Shown here in pieces: positions 55,101-64,000 of a DNA stretch of 64,000 bases (the stretch's first letter is position 1; every line of letters begins with the position of its first letter). Position numbers and translations under genes: made by a program. Origin of the DNA: Euryodendron excelsum (Eukaryota > Streptophyta > Magnoliopsida > Ericales > Pentaphylacaceae); NCBI GenBank assembly GCA_033060915.1, contig CM065379.1, positions 31,081,318 through 31,145,317 on the forward strand, written 5' to 3'. The notes under the pieces are model-generated. The model had not been told where the DNA came from, ran no database searches, and saw only the letters and a program-made list of their open reading frames with translations.

Positions 55101-57564
55101 GTAAGCTTTGAAAACGAGTTTGAAAATAATTTTTGGAAGATGCAAGATCATGATATGCACAATGCAAATTTGGGGTCGTGAACATACAAGGTTAAGACTT
55201 CACCACATAATCAAGGGGGCCGAACCCACATGGTCTCCGATTAGACTAAAAGAAAGCCTCTGACACGGTGACCCTCCAATAGTCCAATCCTACACATGGA
55301 TCGAAAATCTCCTTATTTCAAGCACGCAAAGAAAGGGGGGAAAGAGATGGGGGATTAAAATAGAGAAAACCCAAGTGGGTTAAGAGAGAGAAGAGAGAGA
55401 GGGGAGTGCAAAAACTTAAATAGGAAACCTACATTGTGTCTTCTTTAGCTTTGTGCGCTTTGCTTTACTTGTCTTGCTTCAATCTTCACTTCAATCTTCA
55501 AGCCTTCAGATTGCAGCCCTTCAAGTTTTCAAAGGAGGGTTGGAGGCTAGTGTATAAGTGTATAGGGGTGTATAGGAGTGTATAGGAGGCTAGGGTTTGT
55601 GTATGGTGGCTAGGGTTTGGAAAACCTATAGAAGCTAGGGTTTAGAGTGTGTACGAGCTCTATATATCAAGAATTAGGGTTTTTAGATTGAGTTTGCAGA
55701 CCCTTTTCTTGCTAGAGGAGGCTCTGTATTTACAGGGATGAGATAGACCTGGCACCTGTTGCAGTGGCGCTAGGGCAAAATTTTTCTTGGCGCCAGGCCA
55801 TTTTTTGGCTTGGCGCCACTGCTAGTGGTGCCAGCCACTTAGGAAAGTTTGTTAAGTCAACAAGCAACGTATCTTTGACAGATTTGGGCACCTGTACTAG
55901 TGACTACCATGCAATTTCTTGCCTGACTTCGCTAGGAGTGACTCCGGAAAGTCCGAGAAGGATTTAAGGGATCGAGATTGGCCCGGAATGCCAGAAAAGG
56001 GCAGGAACACTTAGAATAGTGTCCCAGAGGTATTTGACTTGAAAAATGAAGATATGATGTGTTGGAAGAATTGACCGGGCTATTAGGGGCAAAACGGCCA
56101 ATCGGGCCGAAAAGCTACCGGGACGGGCCCGAAATGTCCTGGAAAAAGACTCAAGATTTGGAAACATTATTCAGAATGCTTCCAAAGGCTTGCCGGTTTG
56201 ATACCCAGAGCCGGTGTGGTTGGAAAAGGCGATCGGCCCACTAGGGGCAAAACGATCATTTTGCACCGGGTTTGCCTGAACTGATTTGTAATGATCCAAA
56301 AAGGTAAAGAAAGGTTGAGAATACTGTAGGAAGCACTCTTGGGAGGTTACCGGTTTGATACCCAAGGCCGGTGTGGTTCCCGGGACATTCAAATGCCTAG
56401 GGGCAAAATGATCCTCTTGACCAAATGGTCTCGGAATTGGCTCGAAACTGACTAGAAGGCACCTAATCATGCCGAATTGCCTTTAAGACAATCTTGGAAG
56501 GGTGGACTTACCATTCTGAGGACTTAGGTGTGTTCTCGAGGAACGTGCCAAAAAATGGCCCTAAAGGCAGTTTGGTCATTTTTCATCGAAGTGGGCTAGC
56601 AGGCACTGGTGTTGACTTGGGTTTTGAGTGTTTCCGTCACTTTGACGGCAGTTGCGTGATACAGGGGTTTGTTGGCAATTCCCTATATCGACCTGTTTGC
56701 GAATATTTTCGCTACTCTGACGGTTGCGATGTTTGCGAGTATTTCCGCTACTCTGACGATTCGCGATCATTCCTGAGACTGCCTGACCTTAGGAAGCTGC
56801 TAAGGGGACTTAGCGCTTGAGAATTAATTTTCTTGAAAGGCGTGCCTAAAAGGACATTTCTACAATGGCAGGCTAGCAGGCGCCAAAGGTGGACCATTCT
56901 ACCAACTAGGGGACTTGGGGTCTCGTCCCGTTCAACAGGTTTAAAGGGACTTACCGTTTCGAAGAGATTTTTTTCAAAAAACGTGCCAAACCGTCTTGAG
57001 GAATCAACTGTCTCGAGAGAGGAATTGGAATTGGAATTGGACTTGGAAAGGGGACTTACCATCTTCAGAAAGATGCGCCTAATTTGGAATTGGAAAGGGG
57101 ACTTACCGTCTTCGAAAAGACATGCCTGATTTGGGATTGGAAAGGGGACTTATCATCTTCGAAAAGACGTGCCTGACTTGAAATTGGAACGAGGACTTAC
57201 CGTCTTCGGAAAGACGTGCCTGATTTGGAATTAGAAAAGGGGCTTATCGTCTTCGGAAAGACGTGCCTAATTTGGAATTTGGAAAGGGGACTTACTATCT
57301 TCGAAAAGACGTGCCTGATTTGGAATTGGAAAGGGGACTTACCATCTTTGGAAAGACGTGCCTGGTGAAATATAGAAAGGATAATGCCCCTTAAGGGCTT
57401 TTCGGTCATTTTGCCTCTATTTGGGCTTGGTGGGGCCAGCGAAGCGATGAATTGACGGGATTAGACTTAGAAAGTTAATTTGGATTGAAATATGCCCACA
57501 ATGACTTGAACATAAGTCTGGACGAAGTGGAGACCGCCGAGCAGTCAAAAATGGGGTGCTTACA
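52114..57564 (-). mobile_element. Solo LTR J
   Basis: A 5.45-kb LTR. Plus edges GGTCGCGCCC (terminal T mutated to G) and GGGGTGCTTACA, in the same orientation as the antisense gene it interrupts. From left to right: the G-poor tract seen as purine-rich (52680-54880) with the hairpin at 53018-53033, leader, a mutated TATA (near 55726-55736, 'tatttaca'), palindromes (55742-55840), two 157-bp units (about 56060-56400) and an array of about seven 51-57-bp units at 57040-57365. Confidence 0.91.
57040..57365 (-). repeat. About 52-bp tandem array in U3 of LTR J
   Basis: Repeated 'ggaattggaaaggggactta' plus 'ccgtcttcgaaaagacgtgcctgattt'. Each unit includes an inverted repeat CGTCTT..AAGACG. Related arrays are at 38117-38400 (LTR F) and 60473-60660 (LTR K). 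Confidence 0.88.
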
Positions 57565-58927
57565 ATACTCCAGCGGAGCTCCTGCTGATCGGAACTCCTT
57601 ATAAAACTGCCGCCAATGTCGCTTTCCAAGATAGGACTCCCAAGTATCATCACTGAGGAAAGCAGCTCTCGACAGGGACAACAGGACCAAGTATCGAACT
57701 GTCTCATAATGAACTGATCCAACGAAGGGCCACTAGGTCACATCCCTCGCCTCAATTAGCTCCAGGTTAGCCCAGAGCGTCACAAAATCAATAATCTCCG
57801 ATCGCTGGGCTACCCGATCGTGAGCCCACCTCAAAGCACGAGAATAGAGGTCATCCTCAACAACTGCAGGGCGACAAACAGGAAGGTACTCGTAGCTCCA
57901 CTAGACAAGAAAGGGCCAGAAACTAGTCATGCTACCCCAACGAGAGGAAGTCCAGACCCGCATCAACAGAAGGAAGCAGCCAAAAGAGAAGGACACACAA
58001 TTCAACTCAGACAAAGCTCCAAGATCAGCTACTATACTCACCAACCGACATGGCATAAGTGACTTGTTGTTATTACAAAAGCAGCTAAAGATGATGTACA
58101 AAACAAGTCGTCGTCTCATAATGTCACGCCTAGCAGGCGCTGGCTCAGCAGCAAAGGTACAGCCATCCTGACTAATCCAAGAGACTGGGAAAGCAGAACG
58201 CTCCGGATGAGGCAAGTCCAGCAGGATGCATGCCTCGTCTCTACTGACTGATTGTAGAGTGATCCACCGGCCAACGAAGGAAAGCTCTATGATGATTACC
58301 CAGTCCAAGGGAGTGGGGCCTAACTCAAAGCCGACAAAATGGAAGGTCCTGGTCTCTCCAAACCACCGCTCAACCAGTGCTAGTACCAAATGCTGATTCA
58401 GGCGGTTAGCCTGTAATCCCATGAAGGCTCTGAATCCGATCTCAGCTAAGAATGCACGATTCGACAGGGCAGCTCACTGCATAGTCATGAAGACCTGATG
58501 AACAGCCCCTCTAAAAGCTGTGTGTACCCGCAGAGGGGGCAGATGCTGTCTGGAGTATACACTAGGGTGGTAAGCCAGATCCCCAAGTGGTGGGACATCC
58601 AGTACCTGCAGATCTCCCAAGTCAGCATTCATCTTCCTGTGTCTGGAGGAAGTTCTCCCATAACCGGTCACCTGATCCCCAAGACCAAGTACCTCCTCCT
58701 CATCACCAATCTCCTCCGCAAAGGCCTGCTCAACTGAAGGAAAGGGGTCGACAGGTGGCCTACTCCCCTGACCACTCTAACTAGACGCTGCTTATCCCAT
58801 AGACCGTCGGCTAATCATAGACCATCAGCTATCCCTAGACTGACCGGAGCCATTGGTGGAATTTGTCCGAGCTGCCTTCCTCGAGCGGCATCTCCTCTTA
58901 GAACCGTCATCACCCGCATCTGCCATC

Positions 58928-59814
58928 CTAAAAAGGTAAGTCGGGGTAAGAGGTGTTAATGTACCGCACATGCAAATAAATAATAATATAACAAAATAAA
59001 ATAAAATAAACAACTAACACAAACAAAACAAATAAAAGAATTCAAATGATAAGTCAAAACAAATTTCCTACGCACACCTTTTGATTTTCTAACTTCAAAT
59101 CAAATCTCAAGGGTTTTCTGTCTTTTTCCTTCAAAAAGATTTTATTTTGAAAACCTTTTTTAACTATTTCTAAAAATTTCGGCAGAAACTTGTTTAAAAA
59201 TGGTCCCTACAACACCCATGACATCAACACAAAACACAAAATGTGCACTTCACAATGTTACAATCACATAACATCAGCACTTGCGCACACTCTTCAATTT
59301 TTCAAAATTTTCAAAACATATGTTTTATTTTTTCAATAAATCATTGGTTTTCCAAGTTGTCCTAAAATTTCTCATAATCATCTCAAATGTTTTCTAAAAT
59401 ATGCCAATATTTTTTCAAATTTCAAACTCTACAAATTTCATCAATTTCTCAAGTTTTCTTAATTTTCCTAATTTTTTAAATATTTTTCTGTTTTTCAAAA
59501 AATCAAAAATTCACCAAGTTTTCAACAAATCACGAAACTTCACACGGTTGTTAAACACATTTTTCTAAGTCATGTTGTACAAAAATCTAGTCAAAAAACG
59601 CAATGCCCAAGCCTGTAGGAACAAACTCCCAATTCCTGCAGAAAACCCTCTTCACATAATCACGTAAAATCATTTAAATCCAATCAAACAAGCACCAAAA
59701 TACAAAAATAACATCACCATAATGTTCAAAACATATCAAAACATTGATTTCTACTATTCACATGATTCAAATAAAGTTCTACACATCAAAATCAACAAAA
59801 ATTTAAAAACTCAC
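58928..59814 (-). other. Probable intron 1 of the antisense gene (element II copy)
   Basis: On minus from GTGAGTTTTTAAATTTTTG (59814) to CTTACCTTTTTAG (58928), 887 bp, T-rich. Flanks align with 27656-29061, including the 'gtgtttaacaacc.tgtgaagtttcg' segment (59535-59560 here, 27905-27935 there). Confidence 0.6.
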
Positions 59815-59984
59815 TTTTTGGAGTTCACCGGCGAAATCTTCTCTTCCGGCGACTTTTCCGGCAACGTGGTCTCCTTCCAGCAATCACCCATGGTCTCCAA
59901 GAAGTGCTCCTTCAATGTCCAAGTCAGTTTCGTCACATTGTCTCTCGGACTTGCGAAAACCTATCAAATTCCCACAAGTGTTCG

Positions 59985-60004
59985 AACCAGAAAATTTTCT
60001 GGTT
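59985..60004. repeat. Perfect 20-base palindrome
   Basis: AACCAGAAAATTTTCTGGTT equals its own reverse complement. The element I counterpart (17803-17822) has changed bases in both arms (AACCA.CAA...TTG.TGGTT) and still pairs largely. Confidence 0.88.
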
Positions 60005-60017
60005 TTGTTCTTAAGTC

Positions 60018-60078
60018 TGGCGCCACTAACAGAGGCGCCAAGTCTCTTCTGACTAAGGCGCCACTCCTAGTGGCGCCA
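60018..60078. repeat. Two GGCGCCACT palindromes beside the antisense first exon
   Basis: TGGCGCCACTAACAGAGGCGCCA (60018-60040) and GGCGCCACTCCTAGTGGCGCC (inside 60055-60078), the same motif and about the same 38-base spacing as upstream of the LTR TATA boxes. Confidence 0.85.
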
Positions 60079-60260
60079 GTTTCCAAATTTTGGGCAGCTT
60101 TGCCCTTTTTCCCACCAAAACTCGTTTTCGAAGGCTTTTTGGGCCCAATATCCATTTTCAAACCTCCGTTGGTGAAAAATTTCCAAAGCCCGTCCCTCCA
60201 ACTGCCTCACGGTCAACATGGGACTTTTACTTTATCGTTTTCTATCTTTGACAAGCAAAG

Positions 60261-60279
60261 ACAAAAAAAGAGGAGCAGC
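60261..60279 (+). other. Polypurine tract of element II
   Basis: ACAAAAAAAGAGGAGCAGC immediately before TGTAAGCACCCC. The same place in element I reads AGAAAAAGAGGGGTAGC. Confidence 0.82.
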
Positions 60280-63200
60280 TGTAAGCACCCCATTTTTAAC
60301 CGCTCGGCAGTCTCCACTCCATCCAGGCTTGTGTTCAAGTCATTGCGGGGATATTCCAATTCAAATCAACTTTCTAAGTTAACTCCCGTCAATTCATCAC
60401 TTCGCGGGCCCCATCGGGCCCAAATAGAGGCAAAATAACCAAAATGCCCCTAGGGGCATCACTCGGTCCAATTCCAAATCAAGCACGTCTTTTTGAAGAC
60501 AGCAAGTCCCTTTCTAATTCCAAATCAGGCACATCTTTCCAAAGACGGTAAGTCCCCTTTCCAAATCCAAATCAAGCGTGTCTTTTTGAAGACGGTAAGT
60601 CCCCTTTCCAAATCAGGCACGTCTTTCCAAAGACGGTAAGTCCCCTTTTCAATTCCAATTCTAATCCCTTTCTCAAGACAGTTAATTCCTTGAGACAGTT
60701 TTTTGGCACGTTTTCCAAAAAAAAATCTCTTCGGAACTTTAAGTCCCTTTAAACCTGTCGACCGGAACGAGACCCCAAGTCCCCTAGATGGTAGAACAGT
60801 CCACCTTTGGCACCTGCTAGCTCGTCAATGCACAAATGTCCATTTAGGCACGCCTTTCGAGAATTGATTCTCAAGCGCTAAGTTCCTTTAGTAGCTTCTC
60901 GAGATTAACCAGTCTCGGGAATGATCGCGAACCATCAGAGTAGCGAAAATACTCACAAACATCGCAACCGTCAGAGTAGCGAAAATACTCGCGAACAGGT
61001 CAATATAGGGAATTGCCAACAAACCCCTGTATCACACGATCGCCGTCAGAGTGGCGAAAACACTCAAAACTTAGGTCAACACCAGTGCCTGCTAGCCTAC
61101 TTTAGTAAAAAATGATCAAACTGCCCTAGGGCCATTTTTTGGCACGTTTCTCGAGAACACACCTATGTCCTCAGAACGGTAAGCCCACCCTTCCGAGATT
61201 GTCCCAGAGATGATCTGGCATGATTAGGTGCCCTCCAGTCAGTTTCGAGTCAATTCCGAGACTTTTCGATCAAGATGACCAATTTGCCCCTAGGCATCCG
61301 AATGCCTCGGGAACCACGCCGGCCCTGGGTATCAAATTGGTAGCCTCCTGAGAATGCTTCCTGTAGTATTCTCAACCTTTCTTTACCTTTCTGGATCATT
61401 CCGAGTCAGTTCCGGCGAACCCGGTGCAAAATGACCGTTTTGTCCCTGGTGGGCTGGTCACCTTTTCCAACCACACCGACTCTGGGTATCAAACCGGTAA
61501 TCTTTGAAAACATTCTGAAGAATGTTTCCAAAATCTCAAATCTTCTTCCAAGACATTCTGAGTCCATCTCGGCAGCTTTCCGGCCCGATTGACTATTTTG
61601 CCCCTAATGGCCCGGTCAATCCTTTCGACACATCCTATCTTCATTTTTCAAGTCTAATACCTCCGGGACACTGTTCTAAGTGTTCCTGCCCTTTTCCTAG
61701 CCTTCCGGGCCAATCCCGGTCCCTTAAATCATTCCCGAACTTTTTGGAGTCACTCCTAGTGAAGCTAGGATAAAAATTGCATGGTAGTCACTAGTACAAG
61801 CGCCCAAATCTTCCCAAGATACGTTGGTTGCCGACTTACAAATTTTCCTAACTGGCTGGTGACACTACCAGTGGCACCAAACCAAGAAATGGCCTGGCAC
61901 CACTCCTAGTGGCGCCAAGAGGAACTTTGGCCTGGCGACACTATAACAGGCGCCAGGTCTATCTCATCTTTATAAATACAGAGTCTCCTCCAACGTGAAA
62001 GAGGTCCGTAAACTCAATCTAAAAATCCTAACATTCGATATACAAAGTTCGTAGCCTCCCTAAACCCTAGCTTCTCTAGGTTTTCCAAACCCCAGCCACC
62101 ATACACAAACCTTAGCCTCCTATACACTCATACACATTCCTATACACTTGTACACTAGCCTCCAACCCTCCATTGAAGACTTAGATTGCTGCAACTCGAA
62201 GCTCTCGAAGACCAAGACAAAACTCTCGAAGACTGAAATGAACCGAAGACCGAAGAAAGCAAGGCGCACAAAGCCAAGCAAAATAAACAAGACATACAGT
62301 AGGTTTTCTCTTTAAGTTTCTACACTTCCCCCTCTCTTCTCTCTCCTAACTCACTTGAGTTTTCTCTATTTTAATCCCCCATCTTCTTCCCCCCTTTCTT
62401 TGCATGCTTGAAACAAGAGGATTCCCAGTCCATGTGTAGGATTAGACTATTGGAGGGTCACCGTGTCAGGGGCTTTCTTTTAGTCTAACCGGAGACCACG
62501 TGGGTTCGGCCCCCTTGATTATGTGGTGAAGCCTTAACCTTGTATGTTCATGACCCCAATTTGCATTGTGTATATCATTATCTTGCATTCTTCCAAAAAA
62601 TCATTTTCAAACTCGTTTTTAAAGCTTGCATTAAACTTGTTTTCAAAATCACAATCATAAGGTGATTCTAGCCTTTCCATGGCTAGGGTTATTTTAGGAA
62701 TGTGTTACATTTAAAGTGACTTTCATGGTCCATATTTTCAAATCTTGTTATTTTCAAAATCACTATCCTAAAGTGGTTCTAGCCCTCTTATGGTTAGAAT
62801 CGCTTTAGGAAAGTAAGATATTTTATATACTTTCTAAAAAATCTCTTCTTGAAAATCTTCTCTTAAAAATGTCTTTTCCAACATGCTTTCCATAAACTCT
62901 CTTTAAATTCCTTTCCAAAATTGTTTTCAAAAAACTCCTCCAAAAATCTATTTTCCAAAACTTCTCTTTTCAAACTCCTTTCCAAAACACTCTTTTCAAA
63001 ATTCCTTTCCTTAAAACACTCCCTAGGGTTCCTTCTTAGAAAAATCTCCTCCTAAATCTTTTTCCTAAAAACTCTTTCTAACAATCCCCTTCCAAAAACT
63101 CTCTCTTCAAATTCACTCTCTAAAAACTCCTCACTAGGATTTCTTTCCAAAAACTCTCTTTCTTCAAATTCACTTTCTAGAAACTCTCCTCTAGGATTTC

Positions 63201-64000
63201 CTTTCAAAAATTCCTCTTTCCAAAAAAACCACTTTCCAAAAACTCTTTTCTTGGTGCCCAAGTCAAGCCCTAGAACTTACGATTAGGAAACCCTAGTTTT
63301 CTTTTCAAAAACATAGTTTTCGAACTTGCCTTAAAACCTACGCTTCCAAAATCTCCATTTTCACATTTAAACTATACATATTTCTAAAACCTATTCTCTA
63401 CGTCAAAACTATAGTCTTCCCAAATCTAAGGTTTTCTAAAACTTCCTCTTCCAAATCCATGCCAAATCCAATCTTTCCCTTTAGGTCACCAAATCCAATT
63501 TCCCGTTTAGGAAACTAGATCCAATCCTCCATTTTTAGAAACAAAATCAAACCCTCTCTTTTAGAAACAAAATCCAATCCTTGCTTTAGGAAATAGGAAT
63601 CTCAATCCTTCCAAATCCAAATCTTTCCTAATTCAACTCCTTCCTAATCTTCTACTTTCCTAAATCTTAAGTTTCCAAAACTTGAATATAAAAATCTTTT
63701 CTAAATTTTAAAACTCAACTTCCACATCTTTCCTAATTCAACCCTTTCATAACTCTACCCTCTTTTCAAATCTTAACTTTTCGAATCTAAGTTTTCAAAT
63801 CTTTCCTAAACTCAAACCTTTCCTAATCTTAAGATTTTCTAAAACTCAAACTCTAAAACTTTCTAAATTTCAAATCTTTCCAAATTCAAAGTTTTGTAAA
63901 TGCAAAACTTTCTTAAGTTAAATCTTTCTAAACTTCCAAACTTTCTAAATTCTAAACTTTCCTAAACTTTCAATCTTTCCAAATCTAAAACTTTCTAAAC
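60280..64000 (+). repeat. LTR K: 3' LTR of element II, cut by the window end
   Basis: Starts TGTAAGCACCCC. It holds a 52-bp array with 'gaagacggtaagtcccc' (60473-60660), GAGTA..TACTC hairpin repeats (60930-61060), two 157-bp units (starts about 61314 and 61468), palindromes at 61858-61956, TATAAATA at 61971-61978, leader, and the G-poor tract from about 62800 to the edge. About 1.5 kb of LTR should follow outside. Confidence 0.9.
61858..61978 (+). promoter_or_regulatory. Palindrome cluster and TATA box of LTR K
   Basis: Three worn palindromes ('tggtgacactaccagtggcacca', 'tggcaccactcctagtggcgcca', 'tggcgacactataacaggcgcca') about 40 bases apart, then TATAAATA 61971-61978. Confidence 0.8.

Larger units (their letters stand above)
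51606..58927 (-). pseudogene. Antisense plant-mobile-domain-like gene of element II, broken by solo LTR J and stops
   Basis: On minus, exon 2 starts at 58927, the ATG is 58926-58924 (MADAGDDGSKRRCRSRKAAR), the acceptor TTTTTAG directly precedes it. Exon 2 runs to 57565, is interrupted by solo LTR J (52114-57564), and ends at 51782. An 89-bp intron (51781-51693) and the last exon (51692-51606, ending DDIDFDL) follow. Without LTR J the frame has 592 codons and no frameshift. Eight in-frame stops, among them TAG or TGA codons at 58471-58473 and 51896-51898; a TAA in GGATAAGCA is shared with the element I copy. The longest open block (58422-57901) has the PMD-like NQHLVLALVERWFGETRTFH, DIMRRRLVLYIIFSCF and the RALRWAHDRVAQR motif beyond. 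If the shared TAA is old, a downstream start (MTGYGR, 58671) is possible. Confidence 0.8.
59815..60279 (-). other. Probable first exon and promoter-side region of the antisense gene, ending at the polypurine tract
   Basis: Homologous to 27493-27655 plus 17541-17829 in element I. Read on minus it contains, from upstream, the start of LTR K, the polypurine tract (seen as pyrimidines), two GGCGCCACT palindromes (60078-60018), a 20-base palindrome (60004-59985) and the exon ending at the donor (59815). No clear TATA box on minus. The 238-codon open stretch on plus here (59722-60438) crosses the LTR boundary and is not a gene. Confidence 0.6.
37931..64000 (+). mobile_element. Tat/Ogre-like LTR retrotransposon, element II (gag, antisense gene, no pol), running off the window
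   Basis: Plus-strand order: LTR F (3' part lost), leader, gag frame, 1.9-kb non-coding spacer, antisense plant-mobile-domain-like gene, polypurine tract, LTR K. Without the nested solo LTR J the internal region is about 8.1 kb. No protease, RT, RNase H or integrase motif is visible in it. A gag of Tat/Ogre type with no pol suggests a non-autonomous element that relies on a relative's enzymes. Whether F really is its own 5' LTR is open: F looks closer to C, and K closer to G, near the promoter, so a deletion might have fused a foreign LTR F to element II. Confidence 0.75.

Noticed and set aside
57820..58171. Plus-strand open stretches overlapping the antisense gene of element II
   Set aside because: They are complements of the conserved minus-strand frame, which alone is shared with the element I copy.
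59722..60438. 238-codon open stretch on plus
   Set aside because: It lies antisense to the first exon and intron of the antisense gene, crosses the polypurine tract and the LTR K boundary, and has no family resemblance.

Overview
The window is wholly repetitive plant DNA: a nest of LTR retrotransposons with no recognisable single-copy host gene, tRNA or rRNA. Plant-type Ty3/gypsy (metavirus) proteins, iMet-tRNA primer-binding sites, LTRs of 3.5-5.4 kb and a plant-mobile-domain-like gene point to heterochromatin of a seed plant with a large genome. The species cannot be read from the sequence.

The nesting can be reconstructed from LTR termini and 5-bp target-site duplications (TSDs). Level 0 is a minus-strand chromovirus-like gypsy element at 1-4199 (RT, protease, zinc knuckle, gag, PBS, part of its 5' LTR). 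Level 1, inserted into that LTR, is Tat/Ogre-like element I on the minus strand (4200 to about 37930), whose LTRs run TGTAAGCACC...GCGCGACA. Inserted in it are: a plus-strand, internally deleted chromovirus-like element with 3.5-3.7 kb LTRs (8695-17514, TSD GAGCG); solo LTR B (minus, 17830-27487, TSD ACGCT), itself split by solo LTR C (plus, 22583-27310, TSD AATGC); and solo LTR D (plus, 29181-34524, TSD ATAAG, degraded on the right). From 37931 to beyond the window end lies Tat/Ogre-like element II on the plus strand: LTR F (split by solo LTR G, 38706-44043), a gag reading frame, a spacer without pol, an antisense gene split by solo LTR J (52114-57564, TSD ATACT), a polypurine tract and the 3' LTR K (60280 onward).

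The most interesting content is the gene carried by both Tat/Ogre-like elements between the internal region and the 3' LTR, on the strand opposite to the element. It appears twice (plus 29062-36259 in element I; minus 58927-51606 in element II). After the solo LTRs are excised at their TSDs, both copies keep one uninterrupted frame of 586 and 592 codons with no frameshift. Both have a phase-0 intron of about 90 bp before a 29-codon last exon, and an upstream intron leading to a non-coding first exon near the 3' LTR. The protein resembles the plant mobile domain (PMD, aminotransferase-like) family. Each copy is a pseudogene with eight in-frame stops, all consistent with C-to-T or G-to-A changes.

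Element II has a recognisable Tat/Ogre-type gag (six stops, no frameshift) but no protease, RT, RNase H or integrase, so it looks like a gag-only, non-autonomous carrier of the antisense gene. The 5-kb LTRs hold a palindrome cluster just upstream of the TATA box, tandem arrays in U3, and a roughly 2-kb G-poor degenerate repeat tract downstream. Similar palindromes recur next to the first exon of the antisense gene.
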